A DNA stretch of 64,000 bases from Ursus arctos (lineage: Eukaryota > Chordata > Mammalia > Carnivora > Ursidae): positions 26,159,772 through 26,223,771 of the forward strand of contig NW_026622874.1 in NCBI RefSeq assembly GCF_023065955.2, given 5' to 3'. Both the position numbers and the translations under genes were made by a program. Below are positions 38,131 through 50,659 of the stretch, in pieces. Every line of letters begins with the position of its first letter. Position 1 is the first letter of the stretch. The notes under the pieces were generated by a model. The model had not been told where the DNA came from. It worked only from the letters and a program-made list of their open reading frames with translations, and made no database searches.

Positions 38131-39480
38131 AAAATGTTTGTTGTTGTTGTTTTACAAAAATGTAACTAGTAAACAAACGAGAAAATGCCATCCTCATTAG
38201 CAATCACAGACACGCAAAACCAAACATCATAGTACCTACTTCTGTTTTGTGTGTTAAAGGACCAGCTGAGATGGTGGGAATCCTAGAATTTGGTTCTGGT
38301 GAAGGTGCTTTGAAACTGGTACTCTCACAGCACTGCTGGTGTGCTAATAAACTCTTAAATCCGTTAAGAAAGCAATTTCGCAATATGTATCAAACCCCAT
38401 AATTTTTTCATATCCTTTAGCTCAAATAATTCCCCTTTTGAGTGTGTGTTCCACAGAAATAATCTAAAATGTGAAAAAAAAAGATTTCATACATGAAGAT
38501 GCTTATTACAGCATTATGGTTTGGAGAAGGAAAAAAAAAACCAACCTCTGCTATCCAACAAAAGTGGTTTAGTAAAGTAGATTAAATTTGTTTGGTAATA
38601 TGTTATACAGTTATTGAAACTAATTATGAAATCTAGCAACATGGGAATGCTTATGAAATACTTAAATTTTAAGAAGTGTGATACAATATTGTATGCTTAT
38701 AAGTTTTCCAAAATGTTAGTCAAAGATAAAAGCGGTGTTAATACCCATTGTTGGCTACGGTGTGGAGAAATCAGAAAACAATTTTCTGGTGGGGATGCAA
38801 TGAGGAACAGTGTCTTCTGAGCGCACTTTGGCAATATATTTTATAGCCTAAAAATGTGATGGATTTGACCCAATCCATATAGAAATTTAGTCACAGAAAA
38901 TAATCAGGAATATTTATAAAGATGTAGTTGCAAGGATGTTTATAACATTTTTAAAAGAGAATAAACTACATACCCAGCAATAGGGGATTATTAAATAAAT
39001 TATAGTAAATAAAATGGAATGTTATATTGTTGTTAGGAAATACAACAGAAAAAATATTTAATAATGTAGAATAGTGAGGTTTATTAGACAAAGAGTGAAT
39101 GCGAAGCAGTATGAATTGTAGGGTTTTTTTTAAAGCAGCATAGATAGAAAATATATGTTAAAATATAAAAGCGGTTACCTGTATAGTGGATATTTTTGTA
39201 TTTTCTTAGTTTTCCTAAGTTTCCTAAATTACTTTATAAAGCAGAAAAAACTAATAAAATTGCTCTCCAAAACATTGAGAAAACACTGAAAGGAAATGTA
39301 TCAAAATGCTATTCAAAAACTTATTGGGAGAAAAGTATATTAGGAAGATGTATTATGGAATTTTTTTCTTTTTTCTCTTTTCCAGATTTTCTGTAAACTG
39401 GTTACATTTTTTTCAGTAATATTAGTAAAAGAGAAAATATTTATATGCAGTGAAATGTCAAGCATATGTGGTAGTGACTC
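38130..39480 (+). mobile_element. Old L1/HAL1-type LINE 3' sequence, two like modules
   Basis: The AT-rich sequence has L1 ORF2 3' end text. 'atcctcattagcaatcacag' near 38190 and 'cactgctggtgtgctaataa' near 38331 are followed by ttacagcattatggtttgg near 38506. From about 38740 a similar order recurs: gtgtggagaaatcagaaaac, gtggggatgcaatgagga, 'acatacccagcaatagggga' and atggaatgttatattgttg. All frames are broken. Family and borders are approximate. Confidence 0.7.
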
Positions 39481-39955
39481 TTATAATTAAAAATTATGTT
39501 TTTAAAATGCTTTCTGCGGCTCCTGCTTCCCTGGTATGAACCTGCCCAGGTCCTGCCCTCTTTTCATTGCCAGTCACTAGCCTGTCATCAAGTGAGGGAC
39601 CGCATTACTGTGGGGGACTCCCCAGCACTGATTCAGCAAATGCCATTCTCACCTTTATCCAATGGCAGAAGAGCCCTGGGAGGTCCCTTGGTTCTCGGTT
39701 CTGCAACTTGTGGGCAGCAGCTCCCCTGCACCCCAGTGCATCCCCAGCTCAGCCAATAAATGCCCCTTTCCACGTTCCAAGACTTTTCTAGAAGTATGAG
39801 CTGGGTTCCATTCTCAACATCTTCCATTAACAGCATACCCCTGCCAAGGCATTCACTTCCTTCCTGGGGCCTCCACTTGCCCATCTGTCAATGATGAAAC
39901 CCCCACGAAAGGCTTTCCTTAAGTAGATATTCTAGTGCCTACGGCTGCTGAGAGC
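39480..39955. other. Unassigned intergenic sequence
   Basis: There is no gene. A segment ending agccaataaatgcccctttcc near 39752 has an AATAAA-like word and might belong to an old retroposon, but I cannot name it. Confidence 0.4.
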
Positions 39956-40140
39956 AACAGGAACAATATAACAGCAAACATAGCCACCATCATTTATCGA
40001 CAGTTTGAAACTGTGCCAGGCACCCAGGTAAATGCTTCTACCTGCATAATCCATCTTTTGCTTCATAACAATTCAGTAAATGGTATTGTCATACCTATCT
40101 GGAGGATGAAAAAGCCGAGGCTAACAGGGGCTAAGGTAAT
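39955..40140 (+). repeat. MIR SINE
   Basis: The words aactgtgccaggcacccagg, then cttcataacaattcagtaaa, then atctggaggatgaaaaagcc follow MIR order. Confidence 0.8.
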
Positions 40141-40519
40141 CTGCTACCCCCAGAGAACGGGGGTGGGGGGAACGGCTGAATCCCGCAGGAAGACTCTCTG
40201 TTGGATCTGTGTGGACCTAAACCTCTGAGCTGACAGAGCAGGGGTCTTCTCAGTGAAAGCCACCCACAGCTGGCAGGGGACCCACCAGGAGCAATAGTCT
40301 TTAGGGCAGACCTGTGGCTTTCGGCTACAACTCGTTCGGAGGATGGGCACCAGGGGATGGGTCAGTGGTGATGTGGCTTTCCCTGGGTTTAGGCTCTGTC
40401 TGAGCAGTCGGTCAGGAAGAGATTCTGAATGTCTACACATTACATTTCTGGGAACCAAACTCAACATGTCAGTGGATCCAGTCCTGAAGGAAGAATCTCT
40501 AGAAACCCGATTTAGGAAA

Positions 40520-40740
40520 ATGATGATAGTTTGCCTTTGTCTAGCACTTTACAATTTACAGAGTTCCTCTACATATTTTATCTCATTTGATCTTCATAAT
40601 CATGCTGGGCGTAGGTGTGATTATCAGGAAACGGAGAGGTTAAGTGGTTTGCCTAAGGTCACACTGCTAATAAGTTGCAGAGCCAACTGGAGATTAAATC
40701 CAGCCTTTGACTCCCACTCCGGTGCTCTTTGCACTCTGCC
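40520..40740 (+). repeat. MIR-family SINE
   Basis: It reads gtctagcactttacaattta, then tctcatttgatcttcataat, then ttaagtggtttgcctaaggt, then cacactgctaataagttgc, then gattaaatccagcctttgac. Confidence 0.85.
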
Positions 40741-41548
40741 CAGCAGACTCCCGTGTCTTCTAACCCTTACGTTTTAGGAGCTCTGCAGAGTGGGTGAGTT
40801 CACCCTCAGATGCCAGGAATTCTGAACCCCAGCCTCTTTCTCCACTCACCACTCCTGCTCCCCATCACCCCATCTCCAATCACCTCCTTCTTGTCCTCGT
40901 GCCTCTCAAACCCTCTTTCATCATTTGCATTTTGAAACTGTTTCCTTAATTATTCCCCTGCTGTTGGAAACCTGCTCTCCCCCTTCTCTGTGGCATCCTT
41001 TGATTTATCTCTGTCTGGATAACAGCTCCCCGATCCTCCTTGGGGAATCCAATTTTCATTCATTTTTCTGCTGAGCTAGATTGATATAGACCCTCTGCCC
41101 TGGTCCATATTACTCATCCCAACAGAGAGAACCAGGGAGACCAACCCTCAGCCCGGCCCCTGGGGAGCCACTGTCTTGTTCAGGGAGCCACAAGGAGTTC
41201 TCCAATAAAAGGACAGGGGCCTTTGCTCTTCCCCATCTGTCCACCCGGTCCTTCCAGTCATTTGTCAAGGGCCCCTTTCATGAGCCCACCGCTTTGTCAT
41301 TTGTCTCCTTCTCTTCCCAGAACCTTCCAGGGATCTGCCCCCACCCCCAGGACGCTGATCAGAAGGCAGTTGCTGCTTAACCTAATCCTGCCCTGTGTCC
41401 TTGACACAGGAATTGAAGGGACATGGAAAAGAGATGGTTCTGCCCTTGGGCGTCTAACACTCAAGATAAGGTTCTGAGTCAGTAAGTGGCTGAGAAACAG
41501 AATAAAACAAGAGCAGTGGGATCCTCAGAGGAAGAAGGAAGGTGACGA
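40740..41548. other. Intergenic stretch, no gene seen
   Basis: A C/T-rich section (40800-41350) contains a possible old retroposon piece near 41100-41220 (ending ttctccaataaaaggacagg) that I cannot assign. Confidence 0.45.
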
Positions 41549-41745
41549 TAGCTAACACTTACATTGCCAGCACTGCACTAAGTGTTCCCTATGTGTTAAC
41601 TCATTTAATCCTCACAAACCCTTTGAGTCAGGTATTATTATCCCCATTTTACAGATGAGGGAACTGAGGCATAGAGAAGTCAAGTGACGTGCCCAAGGTT
41701 GCACAGCAGTAGGCAGTGGAGTCAGGATATGACCACAGGTAGTCT
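41548..41745 (+). repeat. Well-preserved MIRb SINE
   Basis: It reads tagctaacacttacattgcc, then 'actcatttaatcctcacaaa', then ccccattttacagatgaggg, then cccaaggttgcacagcagta. This is the clearest MIR in the window. Confidence 0.95.
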
Positions 41746-42002
41746 GGCTCAATGTTTTCCTGCCCCACCAGCATCATCATATAACTCTCATTTGAAAGTC
41801 CCTGGGCAAGCCAGATGGTGGGTCCACACAGAGCCCATTACCTGGCAAGGCCAAGTCCTCTGAGATCCATCTGTGTAGCCATCACACCCCATGGCCTGTG
41901 CGCATGAGAAGCTGGGGAATGAATCAGGGAATCTGGTCTCATTCTAGTTTCAGGGCTTACTCTCTTTATTTCCCATCAGAAATCTAGAGTATCTTAGATC
42001 AT

Positions 42003-42070
42003 TCCTTAATTCATGCACTCATTGAGCACCCATGTATGCCAGCTCCTTCCTAGACCCTAGAAGACAATGA
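42003..42070 (-). repeat. L2 3' end fragment, reverse orientation
   Basis: The text ttcatgcactcattgagcac then ccatgtatgccagctcctt resembles the reverse complement of the L2 terminus. Confidence 0.5.
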
Positions 42071-42679
42071 CCTGGAGTGCTAAGTGCAGACGGTCCATAA
42101 CTTGCTTTGCTCCAGAATTCTCAGCATTCTTGCAAGATAGTGTCAGCCAAATTCCCCAGGTGTGATGAATGCATTCCTTATGCCGGGAGCGGGTTGGAGA
42201 ATGGGTGAGCAAACCTTTGGGTTCTGGGCTCAGAGTGTCTGCAAATTCCAACTTGGATACAGCCTAAGTGGGGCAACTTTGGCAGGGTCCGTCTCACAGG
42301 TGAATTGGGAAAACAACACTACTCTCCTCACAGGTGGTCACTGGAAGCACCTAGGAAGCTTCTCCCTAGAAAGGTTGGCTGGCATCATTACTGTACCCCT
42401 TCTGTAGTATTGTGTCTGTTTTTGTTTTTTTCTTGTTTTATATTTATGGGAGAAACCAGGGGACAAGAAACTTACTCGCGTGTTTTCAGGCAAAAACTAG
42501 AACTTGGGCACTCTTCTTTACTAAAAATGTTAGTTGGGAAAGAGAAAGACCCATGGTGGTGGGACCATGCTTTGGTTTCTTCCCCCTTGGGGAGTGGAGG
42601 AGACCTGCTCATCCAATATGGTCAGAAGCTGAGGTCCAGGTGCCAAAGCTGCCCCTGGGATGAAATTTCAGCCGTATGA

Positions 42680-42850
42680 TGAAAATCTTCCTGACACCTA
42701 GGGCAAGTGCTTTCACCTTGCCGGCTTCGTTTGTGTCATGTGTAAAATGGGGATAACCCCTGCCTACACTGTAGGGTGCAGCTGGATTAGACAGAAGGCG
42801 TATAAACCCGGGAGCCCAGTGTTCCACACACAGGAGGCGCTCAGCTGTCA
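42680..42850 (-). repeat. MIR SINE fragment, reverse orientation
   Basis: The words agggcaagtgctttcacctt, then gtgtaaaatggggataaccc, then cacacacaggaggcgctcag are the reverse MIR order. Confidence 0.8.
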
Positions 42851-43650
42851 CTGTGGTGGTTAATAACGGTGACCCACAGTATTAATCTGGTGGGCTCTGC
42901 TCCTTCTGCCCCCTTCTCCACGGCACACGGAGATCTTCTTGGCAGGAGCTCCTCTGCCCACAACCTGCACTTATGCTTTTTGTTTTTGTTTGCTTTTAAA
43001 ATTGACTTGATATCCAGGTGTATTTAAAGCTCCTGCGCTCTGGATGTGGCACCACTGACCACCTTTCTCCCTGCGTTCCCTCGTCAACCTCCAGGGCTCA
43101 GAGGCATCCTGAATCCGAGGATGAGCTGTGCCACCCACGTCTTCATGGTGCTGTACAGTTTGTGAGGGGCCATCACATGCCTTTCCTCCCCCACGCCTCC
43201 TAGGACAGGAGGGGCCCCTGGTGTTAGGACGGCATGTCCCGATGAGGAAGGAGGCTGGAGCGCAGGGGGGAGGGCTGTCTGCACTACTGGGGAGGGCTCA
43301 GATAGATGCACACGGTCCCTGTCTCAGCTTCTGAAGAGGAGGCTGTGGGGTGGGGGAGGGGGGACGTCCAGCCTGGCTCCATTTGAGAATAACTGCCGGT
43401 GTCAAGACTAATCTATAAAATAACCCTGTCATCATCTTGGCGAAAGACCTTTACTGGAGGAGCTTAACTCAGCGGTTTCCTCCCAGGAACTGACTTACAA
43501 CCAAAAAAAGGCAGAAGTGTTAGACGTGGGCCGCGGAGACCGGAGACTGGCCCAGGAGGCTCGTGGGGAGAAGTGGTGAGGCAGGGCTGCACTCCCGACC
43601 TGGAGCCAGGTGGACGGCCTGGCGGATGCCTGCTGGAGTGCTGTCTGCTC
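42850..43650. other. Intergenic stretch, no recognised feature
   Basis: GC-moderate sequence with no exon-like frame. A short tttttgtttttgtttgctttt run lies near 42977. Confidence 0.5.
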
Positions 43651-43775
43651 TGGGCCTCCATCTGCAGATTTGTGTAATGGGAGAGTCACAGTACCTGCCT
43701 GATAGTCTTGTCACCGGAGGGCTGTAGCCGTTAGCACAGGGCCTGGCACATAGAGAGTGCCCACTAATGTCCGCT
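43650..43775 (-). repeat. MIR SINE fragment, reverse orientation
   Basis: The words tctgcagatttgtgtaatgg, then cacagtacctgcctgatagt, then gcacagggcctggcacatag are reverse MIR. Confidence 0.8.
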
Positions 43776-44363
43776 CTGATTGGTGTGAAAGGACAAGGAG
43801 CTCGACACCTTTTGCCTCCCTCACTGCTTGGCGTCCTCCCCTGCTCATAGCCCAAGTTTACCAGGAAGGGGCTTGCCCTCGGTCACCAAAGCTTTCTGCT
43901 TAAAAACACAGGTCCCCAGAGAAGGGCCCAGGACACTGTCACTATAGCCACTTTGGGTGGTCAAGGAAGATATGCTGAGAGTTTTGGGGGACAAAGGATT
44001 TCTCCAAGACTCCACCCAAGGAAGCATTCTGTAGAAAACATAAATCCTGGATTGACTCTACATCTGAGTTTTATGGCTATGAGAAGTTAAACTCTCCAAG
44101 CCTCTGTGCTCCTGTGTTCACTGGGGATGGTACTACTCGGATCATTCTCCTGAGAAGGGGGTGTTGGGGGATTGTATGAGACCCAATACGAAAAGCTCCT
44201 AACGCAAATGCTCTGTGAATGTTCATTCTTTCCCCAGCTCTTGCACACAGAGGTCCTCAGATTTTCTATGCGTGTAAATCCCTGCATTTCTAAGAAGTCG
44301 CCGGACCATGCCGATGCTGCTGGCCCGTGGGCCACACCACGTGCGAATGCTCTAGGACTCCGC

Positions 44364-44675
44364 GGTCCAGTGTGGCGGCCGCTAGTCGCAGGTGGCTACT
44401 TCGTACCAACATGTGACATGTGCCTGGTCCGAAATGAGATGTGCTAGAGAGGCAAATGACATGCTGGATTTCACAGACTTAATCCAAAGAGAAGAATGTA
44501 AAATATCTCATTAAGATTTCTAAATTTTATTACATGCTGAAATGATAATATTTTGGATATCTTGGGTTAAATTAAATCTATTATTATTTCCCTTCTTTCT
44601 TTTATTAGCATGGCCACCAGGATATTGAAACTTACTCTAGGGGCTGGTCTTGTATTTCTACTGGACAGTGCTATT
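44364..44675. mobile_element. hAT-type non-autonomous DNA transposon
   Basis: The left end reads gtccagtgtggcggccgcta and the right end tctactggacagtgctatt, decayed inverted termini of a common mammalian hAT element. The interior 'gaatgtaaaatatctcatta' then tgctgaaatgataatatttt supports it. Family name not assigned. Confidence 0.75.
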
Positions 44676-44702
44676 CTAGGCATTGAGACTTGGATGTGCG
44701 GT

Positions 44703-44717
44703 ACACACACACACACA

Positions 44718-44761
<44 letters not shown>
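44703..44761 (+). repeat. (CA)n microsatellite
   Basis: About 29 units with one CATA interruption, among the longest CA arrays here. The element just after it (44780-44845) resembles an L2/MIR tail in reverse (cacagtttctggcaccaag). Confidence 0.95.
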
Positions 44762-44762
<1 letters not shown>

Positions 44763-44844
44763 CAGTCCCTTTTCCTCCTAGCATGCAGCACAGTTTCTGG
44801 CACCAAGTAAGGGACTAATAAGAACTTGCTGGGTGAATGTGCAG

Positions 44845-46050
44845 GGAGGATGCCCACAAACGTAGCCCCAAAAGAGATGGGCCCCCCACACTGACGAAGG
44901 GACCTCAGCTGCACGCTGAGCAGGGGGCTGTGCCTAAAGAATGACCATCTCCCCCTTGCAGTTGACCCTGACCTGCCACCCATCCATTCTCCATCCTCCT
45001 CAGCCCCACCCTCTGCTCTTTTCAAGGCCCTCATGGCAAAGACAAAAAGGGATTCTAGTGCTCCCTCCCCAGAGCTTGCCAGATAAAGAGGATAGTCTTG
45101 GGACCACCTGGAGTCCAGGAACCAACCCCTCTGTGCCACACAGGCTTCTGCCTTCCCTGAAAGCCACCTCCGCTAACCTGTTCCCCTCCCCCAGGGTGCT
45201 CTTTATGGTTCTGGCCCCATCCCTGCTTGGGGGTGGGGGTGGGAAAGCCCATGAGCACGGGGGGCACAGGCAAGACATGAACTTGCACAGACCTTCCAGA
45301 GCCCCTATCACAGCCCAAGGGGCTCTCAGAGGAAGAGATGGAAAGTAGCTTCTGAAGATGTCCCCCCCCCACCTTGGAATCAGCAGGGAAGAAGAAAGGA
45401 CAATTCAGCGTCTAGATTCCCACATTTTCCATACTCCCAATGACCAGCGTCAAGTTTCAGGACACTGCAGGCTGAGAGCTGGGAGTATGGGGTGTCTGGA
45501 GGGAAACTCCCCCCTCAGGAAAGGCTCTAACGAGCCAGGGGTAAGCTTAGGGTACCCAGGAGCTGGGCTCTGCCCCAGCTGCAGGGCTCTGAGCTGATTT
45601 CTGTCCCCTCCATGGGGCGCTGAGTGTGAGTACAGGAGGCTCATGCCATCCCACTTCCATAGCTCCCGTACCCTCCTGACAAGATCCCCACCAAACCCCT
45701 GACACTGAGCTGGACAAAGAGAATTCCGGAAGCATGTGAACTTACCAGAGGTCAGGGGAAGAGTCTGCCTTCATGGCGAGGCTGTGGAGGCTGGGAGTGG
45801 CTGTGGTCGCTGAACGTGGGCAGCTCTAGAGGAAAGTCAGAGAGAGTCTGGGAGGGGAGCAGCAACCCCATCTGGGGAAGGGGCTCAGGAGGTGGGGCAG
45901 GGGCTGTTCCAAAGGAGGAGGCCAAATGGATGGATTTGAACAGAGCCCCGAGGAGGCCCCTCTCCTCTTTTCTCTGAGAGATGGTGCTCTGCTCCCCCCT
46001 GGAAGCTGGGGAAATAAGGGTCTGTCTGGGGGAGGGTAGCAGAGGGGCTG
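44845..46050. other. Intergenic stretch, no recognised feature
   Basis: C/T- and G-rich sequence with a run of C near 45361-45370. I see no exon, known repeat or RNA gene. Confidence 0.5.
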
Positions 46051-46160
46051 GAGACCGCCTCAGAGAAAATTAAATTGCACTTGAGGGCAAATTCTATTAG
46101 GGAATAGAGCCTGTCTCTCAACAGCCCGCGTCCATTTAGGTGATTAGCTCAGCCCAGCAC
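46050..46160. promoter_or_regulatory. Small AT-rich island with TAAT-type words
   Basis: The words agaaaattaaattgcacttg, then aaattctattagggaatag, then catttaggtgattagctcag stand between GC-rich flanks. It is a weak enhancer candidate. Confidence 0.2.
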
Positions 46161-46639
46161 CTCCACCCCAGAGCCTGGTGAGCTCCGTCCCTCTGCTGGG
46201 GGAGCCAGGCTTTGGGCCTCTGGGGACCCAGCTGCCCCTGCTCCCCACTCCTGCCCCCCAGCCAACCCTGGGAGGACCCTTCTCTCACCACTCACAGCCC
46301 CCAAGCTCTTTGAAAGTGGCCAGGAGGGCATGAACACCCCAGTGTTCGCTTAGAACATTCTGGGCGGTGGGGGTGTTCTGGAACAGACACAGAAAACAAG
46401 GGCAGGCAACACCAGAGAGAATGCAGATAGGACTTCCCCTGATGAAGGAGAGACCACGGGGCACTGGGATGGACAGCAGGCTGGAAAGCAGGAAGGATCT
46501 GGGTAGGGGGATAAGGGAGAAGAGAGAAGGTGGCTCTATGAGTGAACAGGCAAGAATAAAAGCAAGGAGAGGGGCAAGAGGCAGGGTTTGAATCAGCAGA
46601 ATTTGGAAGTAGGTACAGAGAAATATAAGTGGCTGACAT

Positions 46640-46800
46640 TTGGAGAATGTCAAATGTAATAAATTAATAGAATGTAATGGTAAATGGTATCATGAATTCA
46701 TCTGTAAAATGGGCATAATCATAATAAATTATACCTTATGGGCTGTGGTGCCACTTAAATGCACATTCTAAGAGCCCAGCAAGTGTTGGGGCTTATGATT
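46640..46800 (-). repeat. MIR-like fragment, reverse orientation
   Basis: The words tcatctgtaaaatgggcata, then taataaattataccttatgg, then gcccagcaagtgttggggct are decayed reverse MIR. Confidence 0.7.
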
Positions 46801-48015
46801 AGCTATTGGTGCTGTGTTCGTACACTTGATGCTGGATCCAAGCTTTGGCAGAAGGGTCTAGATCTGAGGCGCTGGGAAGGCCCACTTACCAGCCCCCAAT
46901 CTCCTAGCCCCAGTGGCACCTCAGGTCCCTGCTTCCCAGGCCAGTTTCAACCGGTTGAACCCTCCCCTCCAGACCCTGTTGGCCACCTGCCCATGGAGAT
47001 AGTCCCTCCTCTCCTTCATATTGACCAGTGAGAGTTTGCTGGATTTCCCTCAGTTTCTGGCTATACAATTATTTCATTTGGTTAATAAAACTTCATTAAG
47101 CACCTGACATGTCTCTTGAAGAGAACAGTGCACAGTTACCAGAACAAGGAGAAACAGGTACTGAAAATACATAATGTGGCATAAAGCATTGTCTCTGGCC
47201 TGTGGCATGAATTGTTCTAGTGTCTGTGACCCTCCTCTTCCAGGCTCTTCTACAGCCCACCCAAGTGCCCTGGGACACAGAATTCCAGCCCCAAGGGAGC
47301 TTAACCTTTAAACCACGGGTTAAATGGCGTGTTTATGTTGCTGGGGTGGTTGTGCCAGACCACATAGCAAGGGATTTGTGTCCTGTGGGGATGTTCAGAA
47401 AGGGAAGACCCTGAGGGAGGGAAAGAGAAAGTGTGTGGTGTGCTGGGGACAGGGATGTTCCCAGTCTCGAGGCTGGGAGCAGGTTTGTCGTATTGTTGGT
47501 TGTGGCCTGAAGAAGGAAGCCTAGGCTCCTTCTGCTATGCCCTCCAGCCTGTCAGTGGGGCTTCACCTGCCCAGAGATGGGCTCCAGTGAGCCTTTACCC
47601 AAACTCTGCCCCCTGCCCAACCATCAGGGTGAGGGTTTAGCATCTGAAGGCACTTGGTGAGTCCTGGGAACTAGCTGGTGTCACAGGTAGCCTGGAGGCT
47701 GCTGGTCCGTCTCCCAGGGGCTCAGCTTCCCAGTGTCAGACACCCCAAGATTGTTGACAAGGCCCCTGATCCCTAAGAACACCCTCTACCCATTTACCCC
47801 CTTTACTGACAAGGGACAGGCCCCCCTTAGGATTCCAGCAGCCTTCATGACAAGATCATCCCTGATAACATGCCCTTGACTAGACTTGGCTTCCCCCACC
47901 TTGGTGCAGGCCCACGGTTACGGGGGCCCTCTTGGGTGGCTCTGAGAAAGCATTTGGATTCAAGGACGGTTGATTCTCATTGGCTTCACCCTCCAAAGGC
48001 AAGAGGCTTCAGCGC
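46800..48015. other. Intergenic stretch, mostly featureless
   Basis: The only hint is near 47085-47170 (aacttcattaagcacctgac), which resembles an L2 end in reverse. No gene seen. Confidence 0.5.
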
Positions 48016-48150
48016 TGGAGGCGTTGAGCAAGTTGTTTAACCACAGGAAAATGGAGTAACACCTGCCTCTCAGGCTGACCCATGGAACAATGACGCTCAG
48101 TGCCGGGCTCTTACGAGGTGCTCTGTAGATGGTAACGAATGTTGTTATGA
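48015..48150 (-). repeat. MIR SINE fragment, reverse orientation
   Basis: The words tgagcaagttgtttaaccac, then aggaaaatggagtaacacct, then tacgaggtgctctgtagatg are reverse MIR. Confidence 0.78.
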
Positions 48151-48290
48151 AGTCCTCTGCCCCTTTCTTTTCACCTCTCTGCTGACAGTAAAGAAACGGT
48201 CTTTTTACCATTATGCTTCGAGCTCCAGGGACAGGGCCCAGCCTATTACAGCGTCCGTCCGGAGTCTTAGTCAATATTTGTTACTTGAAT

Positions 48291-48318
48291 GGGGGAGGGA
48301 GGGAGGGAGGGAGGGAGG
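48291..48318 (+). repeat. (GGGA)n microsatellite
   Basis: About six GGGA units. Confidence 0.92.
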
Positions 48319-48319
48319 A

Positions 48320-49063
48320 AGTTCAGAAGTCATCTGCTGCTGAAGCCTAGGGACCAGGGACGGAGAAGCCTGAGCACGGCCTCCCTGGGGCGATGGTGAG
48401 GCTCTGAGCAGCTGCGCCCCCAGCACCGTTGGTGGCCCTGTCAGGCCTGGTTAGGCTGTCGGCCCCTTATCGGTGTGGTTGCCGGCTGGATCCTCACAGT
48501 TAGAGCTGTCAGGGCCCCGCTTCCCTCTCACCCCTAATGGGCCCTGGCTTTTTATGGACTTCCTGCTCTCCCTCAGCGCTCTGCAGACTTTATTACCTGG
48601 GTCCGGGCTCCCTGTGATGAGTTAAAGAAGAAGGGGAAAGCCTGGGATGGTGACCCGGACTTGAAGGCGCAGGAAAAGCAACAGCAGCCTCCCGCTTCAG
48701 CCACTGTTGCTGCAGGGAGGCTGGGGGCTCCTGCCTGCGAACCCTCAGATGGCTTCCCCAGGCCCATCCCCTCCTCCCCTCCTTTCCAAGGGCTGGCCCC
48801 TCCTCGGGCTCACCTCCAGCACCACAGAACCGGGTCCTCAGACTGGAAGCGACTGAGAGGACTGGTAGCCCAGCCCCTGTCCCTGCAGAACCGGGTCTGT
48901 GCACCCCCGCAGGGCAGGCTTCCAGCCTTGGGGTGAACACAGCAGGGGGCCGGGGCTCCCAATTTTCAGAGGCAGTCAGGGTCATTTCTAGGCAGTTCTG
49001 TAATTAGTCCTATTCCCCCAAAGTTTGCCTTTGAATCAATTTGGTTGAAAGTGTGATCTTGCT

Positions 49064-49064
<1 letters not shown>
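48320..49064. other. Intergenic GC-rich stretch, no gene seen
   Basis: No splice-bordered frame, known repeat or RNA fold was recognised. Confidence 0.5.

Positions 49065-49096
<32 letters not shown>
49065..49096 (+). repeat. (GT)n microsatellite
   Basis: Sixteen perfect GT units. Confidence 0.95.
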
Positions 49097-49099
<3 letters not shown>

Positions 49100-49894
49100 A
49101 TGTGCTTTATAGTTAGAACTTACACTGCTGCAAATATTTTCAAAACTTCTTTAGCACCTGGGGTTACTTGCTTTTCCACCATTTCCTTAACCTGCCGTGA
49201 CAGGAGTAAGAGGTGATCTCCACAATTAGACCTTGGCCTTTTCAAAGGGGCCCACTGATGTGTCACTGGGTTTTAGATTGCTGACTCTTTCCTGAAAACA
49301 CAAAAATGAATTGCTCTCAAAGACTGAGTTACAATTCGGGCCATTCCACCCTTGAGGATTATCCACACCACGCCCCATTCTCATACCCAGAGTAGACCTT
49401 TGGTGTTTATACTGGTCAGAAAAGGCCACGTGGTAGTGTGTCACACAGATGACCCCTAATGAACCACGGCTGGTATTTGTAACCTTGTGGAGTCCCCTTC
49501 CCTTGTCGCTGGGCTGGGTCTGTAAATTACTTTAACCCCCAGAATACAGTGGAGGCGACTCTGTGCCGGTTGTGGCACAGAGCTTTGAGAGGGCCTGGCA
49601 TTTTCCTGCGGAGGGGTCCCGTATCCACGTAAGATGTTCAACCACTGTGCTGGCCAGACCACATGCCAAATAGCTCACCAAAAAGGGTCTGCCAATGTAC
49701 GGATCTTATGGTGCTTCTGAGAACCTAAATCTAAAAGCAAAAACAAAAACAGTATCTTTCCTCTCCCTAGGTAGCCGAATACATCTGGGGCACAGGGGAC
49801 AGAGTCAGCCTGGGACAGAGAGGAGGAGCTGGGTCCTAGCAGAGTCAGCAAGTGTTTTCTCCCCAGTGGGAGAGGAGGCCATGTTTTCACTCAT

Positions 49895-50240
49895 GGGCCA
49901 CTAATTGAGCAGCCAAGGTGCTGGAGATAGAGGGACAGAGAGGATGCAGCCCCTGTGTTCCCAGAGTTCACAGTCTGATAGGGGAGGCCAGGTGGTCAGC
50001 ACACACCTTCAGCAATGTGATGGGAGCATCAAGAGAGGAGAAGGATGATGCTTACTGTGGCCTGCACCTGGGAGGAAGAGCTTGACGGCAGGGTGTGGCT
50101 CAGGGAGAGTCTGGGAAGGCTTCTCGGAGGAGGTGACATTTACTCCCAGGAGGGCATTTGGTGGGGAAGGATTTCAGGTGGGGAGAAGAGCACCCACAAA
50201 GGCCTGCGGATTGACAGAGCTTAAGACCTGGGGACTCACA
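49895..50240 (-). mobile_element. L2 LINE 3' region, reverse orientation
   Basis: The words ggtgctggagatagaggga, then gttcccagagttcacagtct, then gggaaggcttctcggagga, then ggtgacatttactcccagga, then caaaggcctgcggattgaca are the reverse complement of L2 3' text. Confidence 0.75.
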
Positions 50241-50416
50241 AGTCCTAAAGTCCAGCCTGGGTGGGGCACCCCGGTGGTGGCCAGAGAGGCAGCTGGAGAG
50301 GTGAACAGCACAGCTGTCTAGCTAAGCCCTTACGTGTTACCGGCTGAGGAGAATTTGGACTTCAGGTGTGTGGCAAGATGTCTCACACAGGGAACGTCTA
50401 GTTAAAAAATCCCTGA

Positions 50417-50617
50417 GGGGCACCTGGTGGCTCAGTTGGTTAAGCGTCTGACCCTTGGTGCTGGCTCAGGTTGTGATCTCAGGGTCGTGAGATCAAGCCC
50501 CGCGTCTGGCTCGGTGTTCAGCGCAGAGTCTGCTTGTCCCTCTCCTTCTACTCCTCCCCCTGCTCTCTCTCTCTTTCTCTCTCATAAATAAATAAAATCT
50601 CTTAAAAAATAAAAAAT
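50417..50617 (+). mobile_element. Can-SINE
   Basis: The head ggggcacctggtggctcag, 'ggttgtgatctcagggtcgt', the CT tract, and the tail ataaataaataaaatctctt. Confidence 0.95.
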
Positions 50618-50659
50618 CAATACCTGACACTGTGCCCTCTGAAACACCCTACAGCCCCT

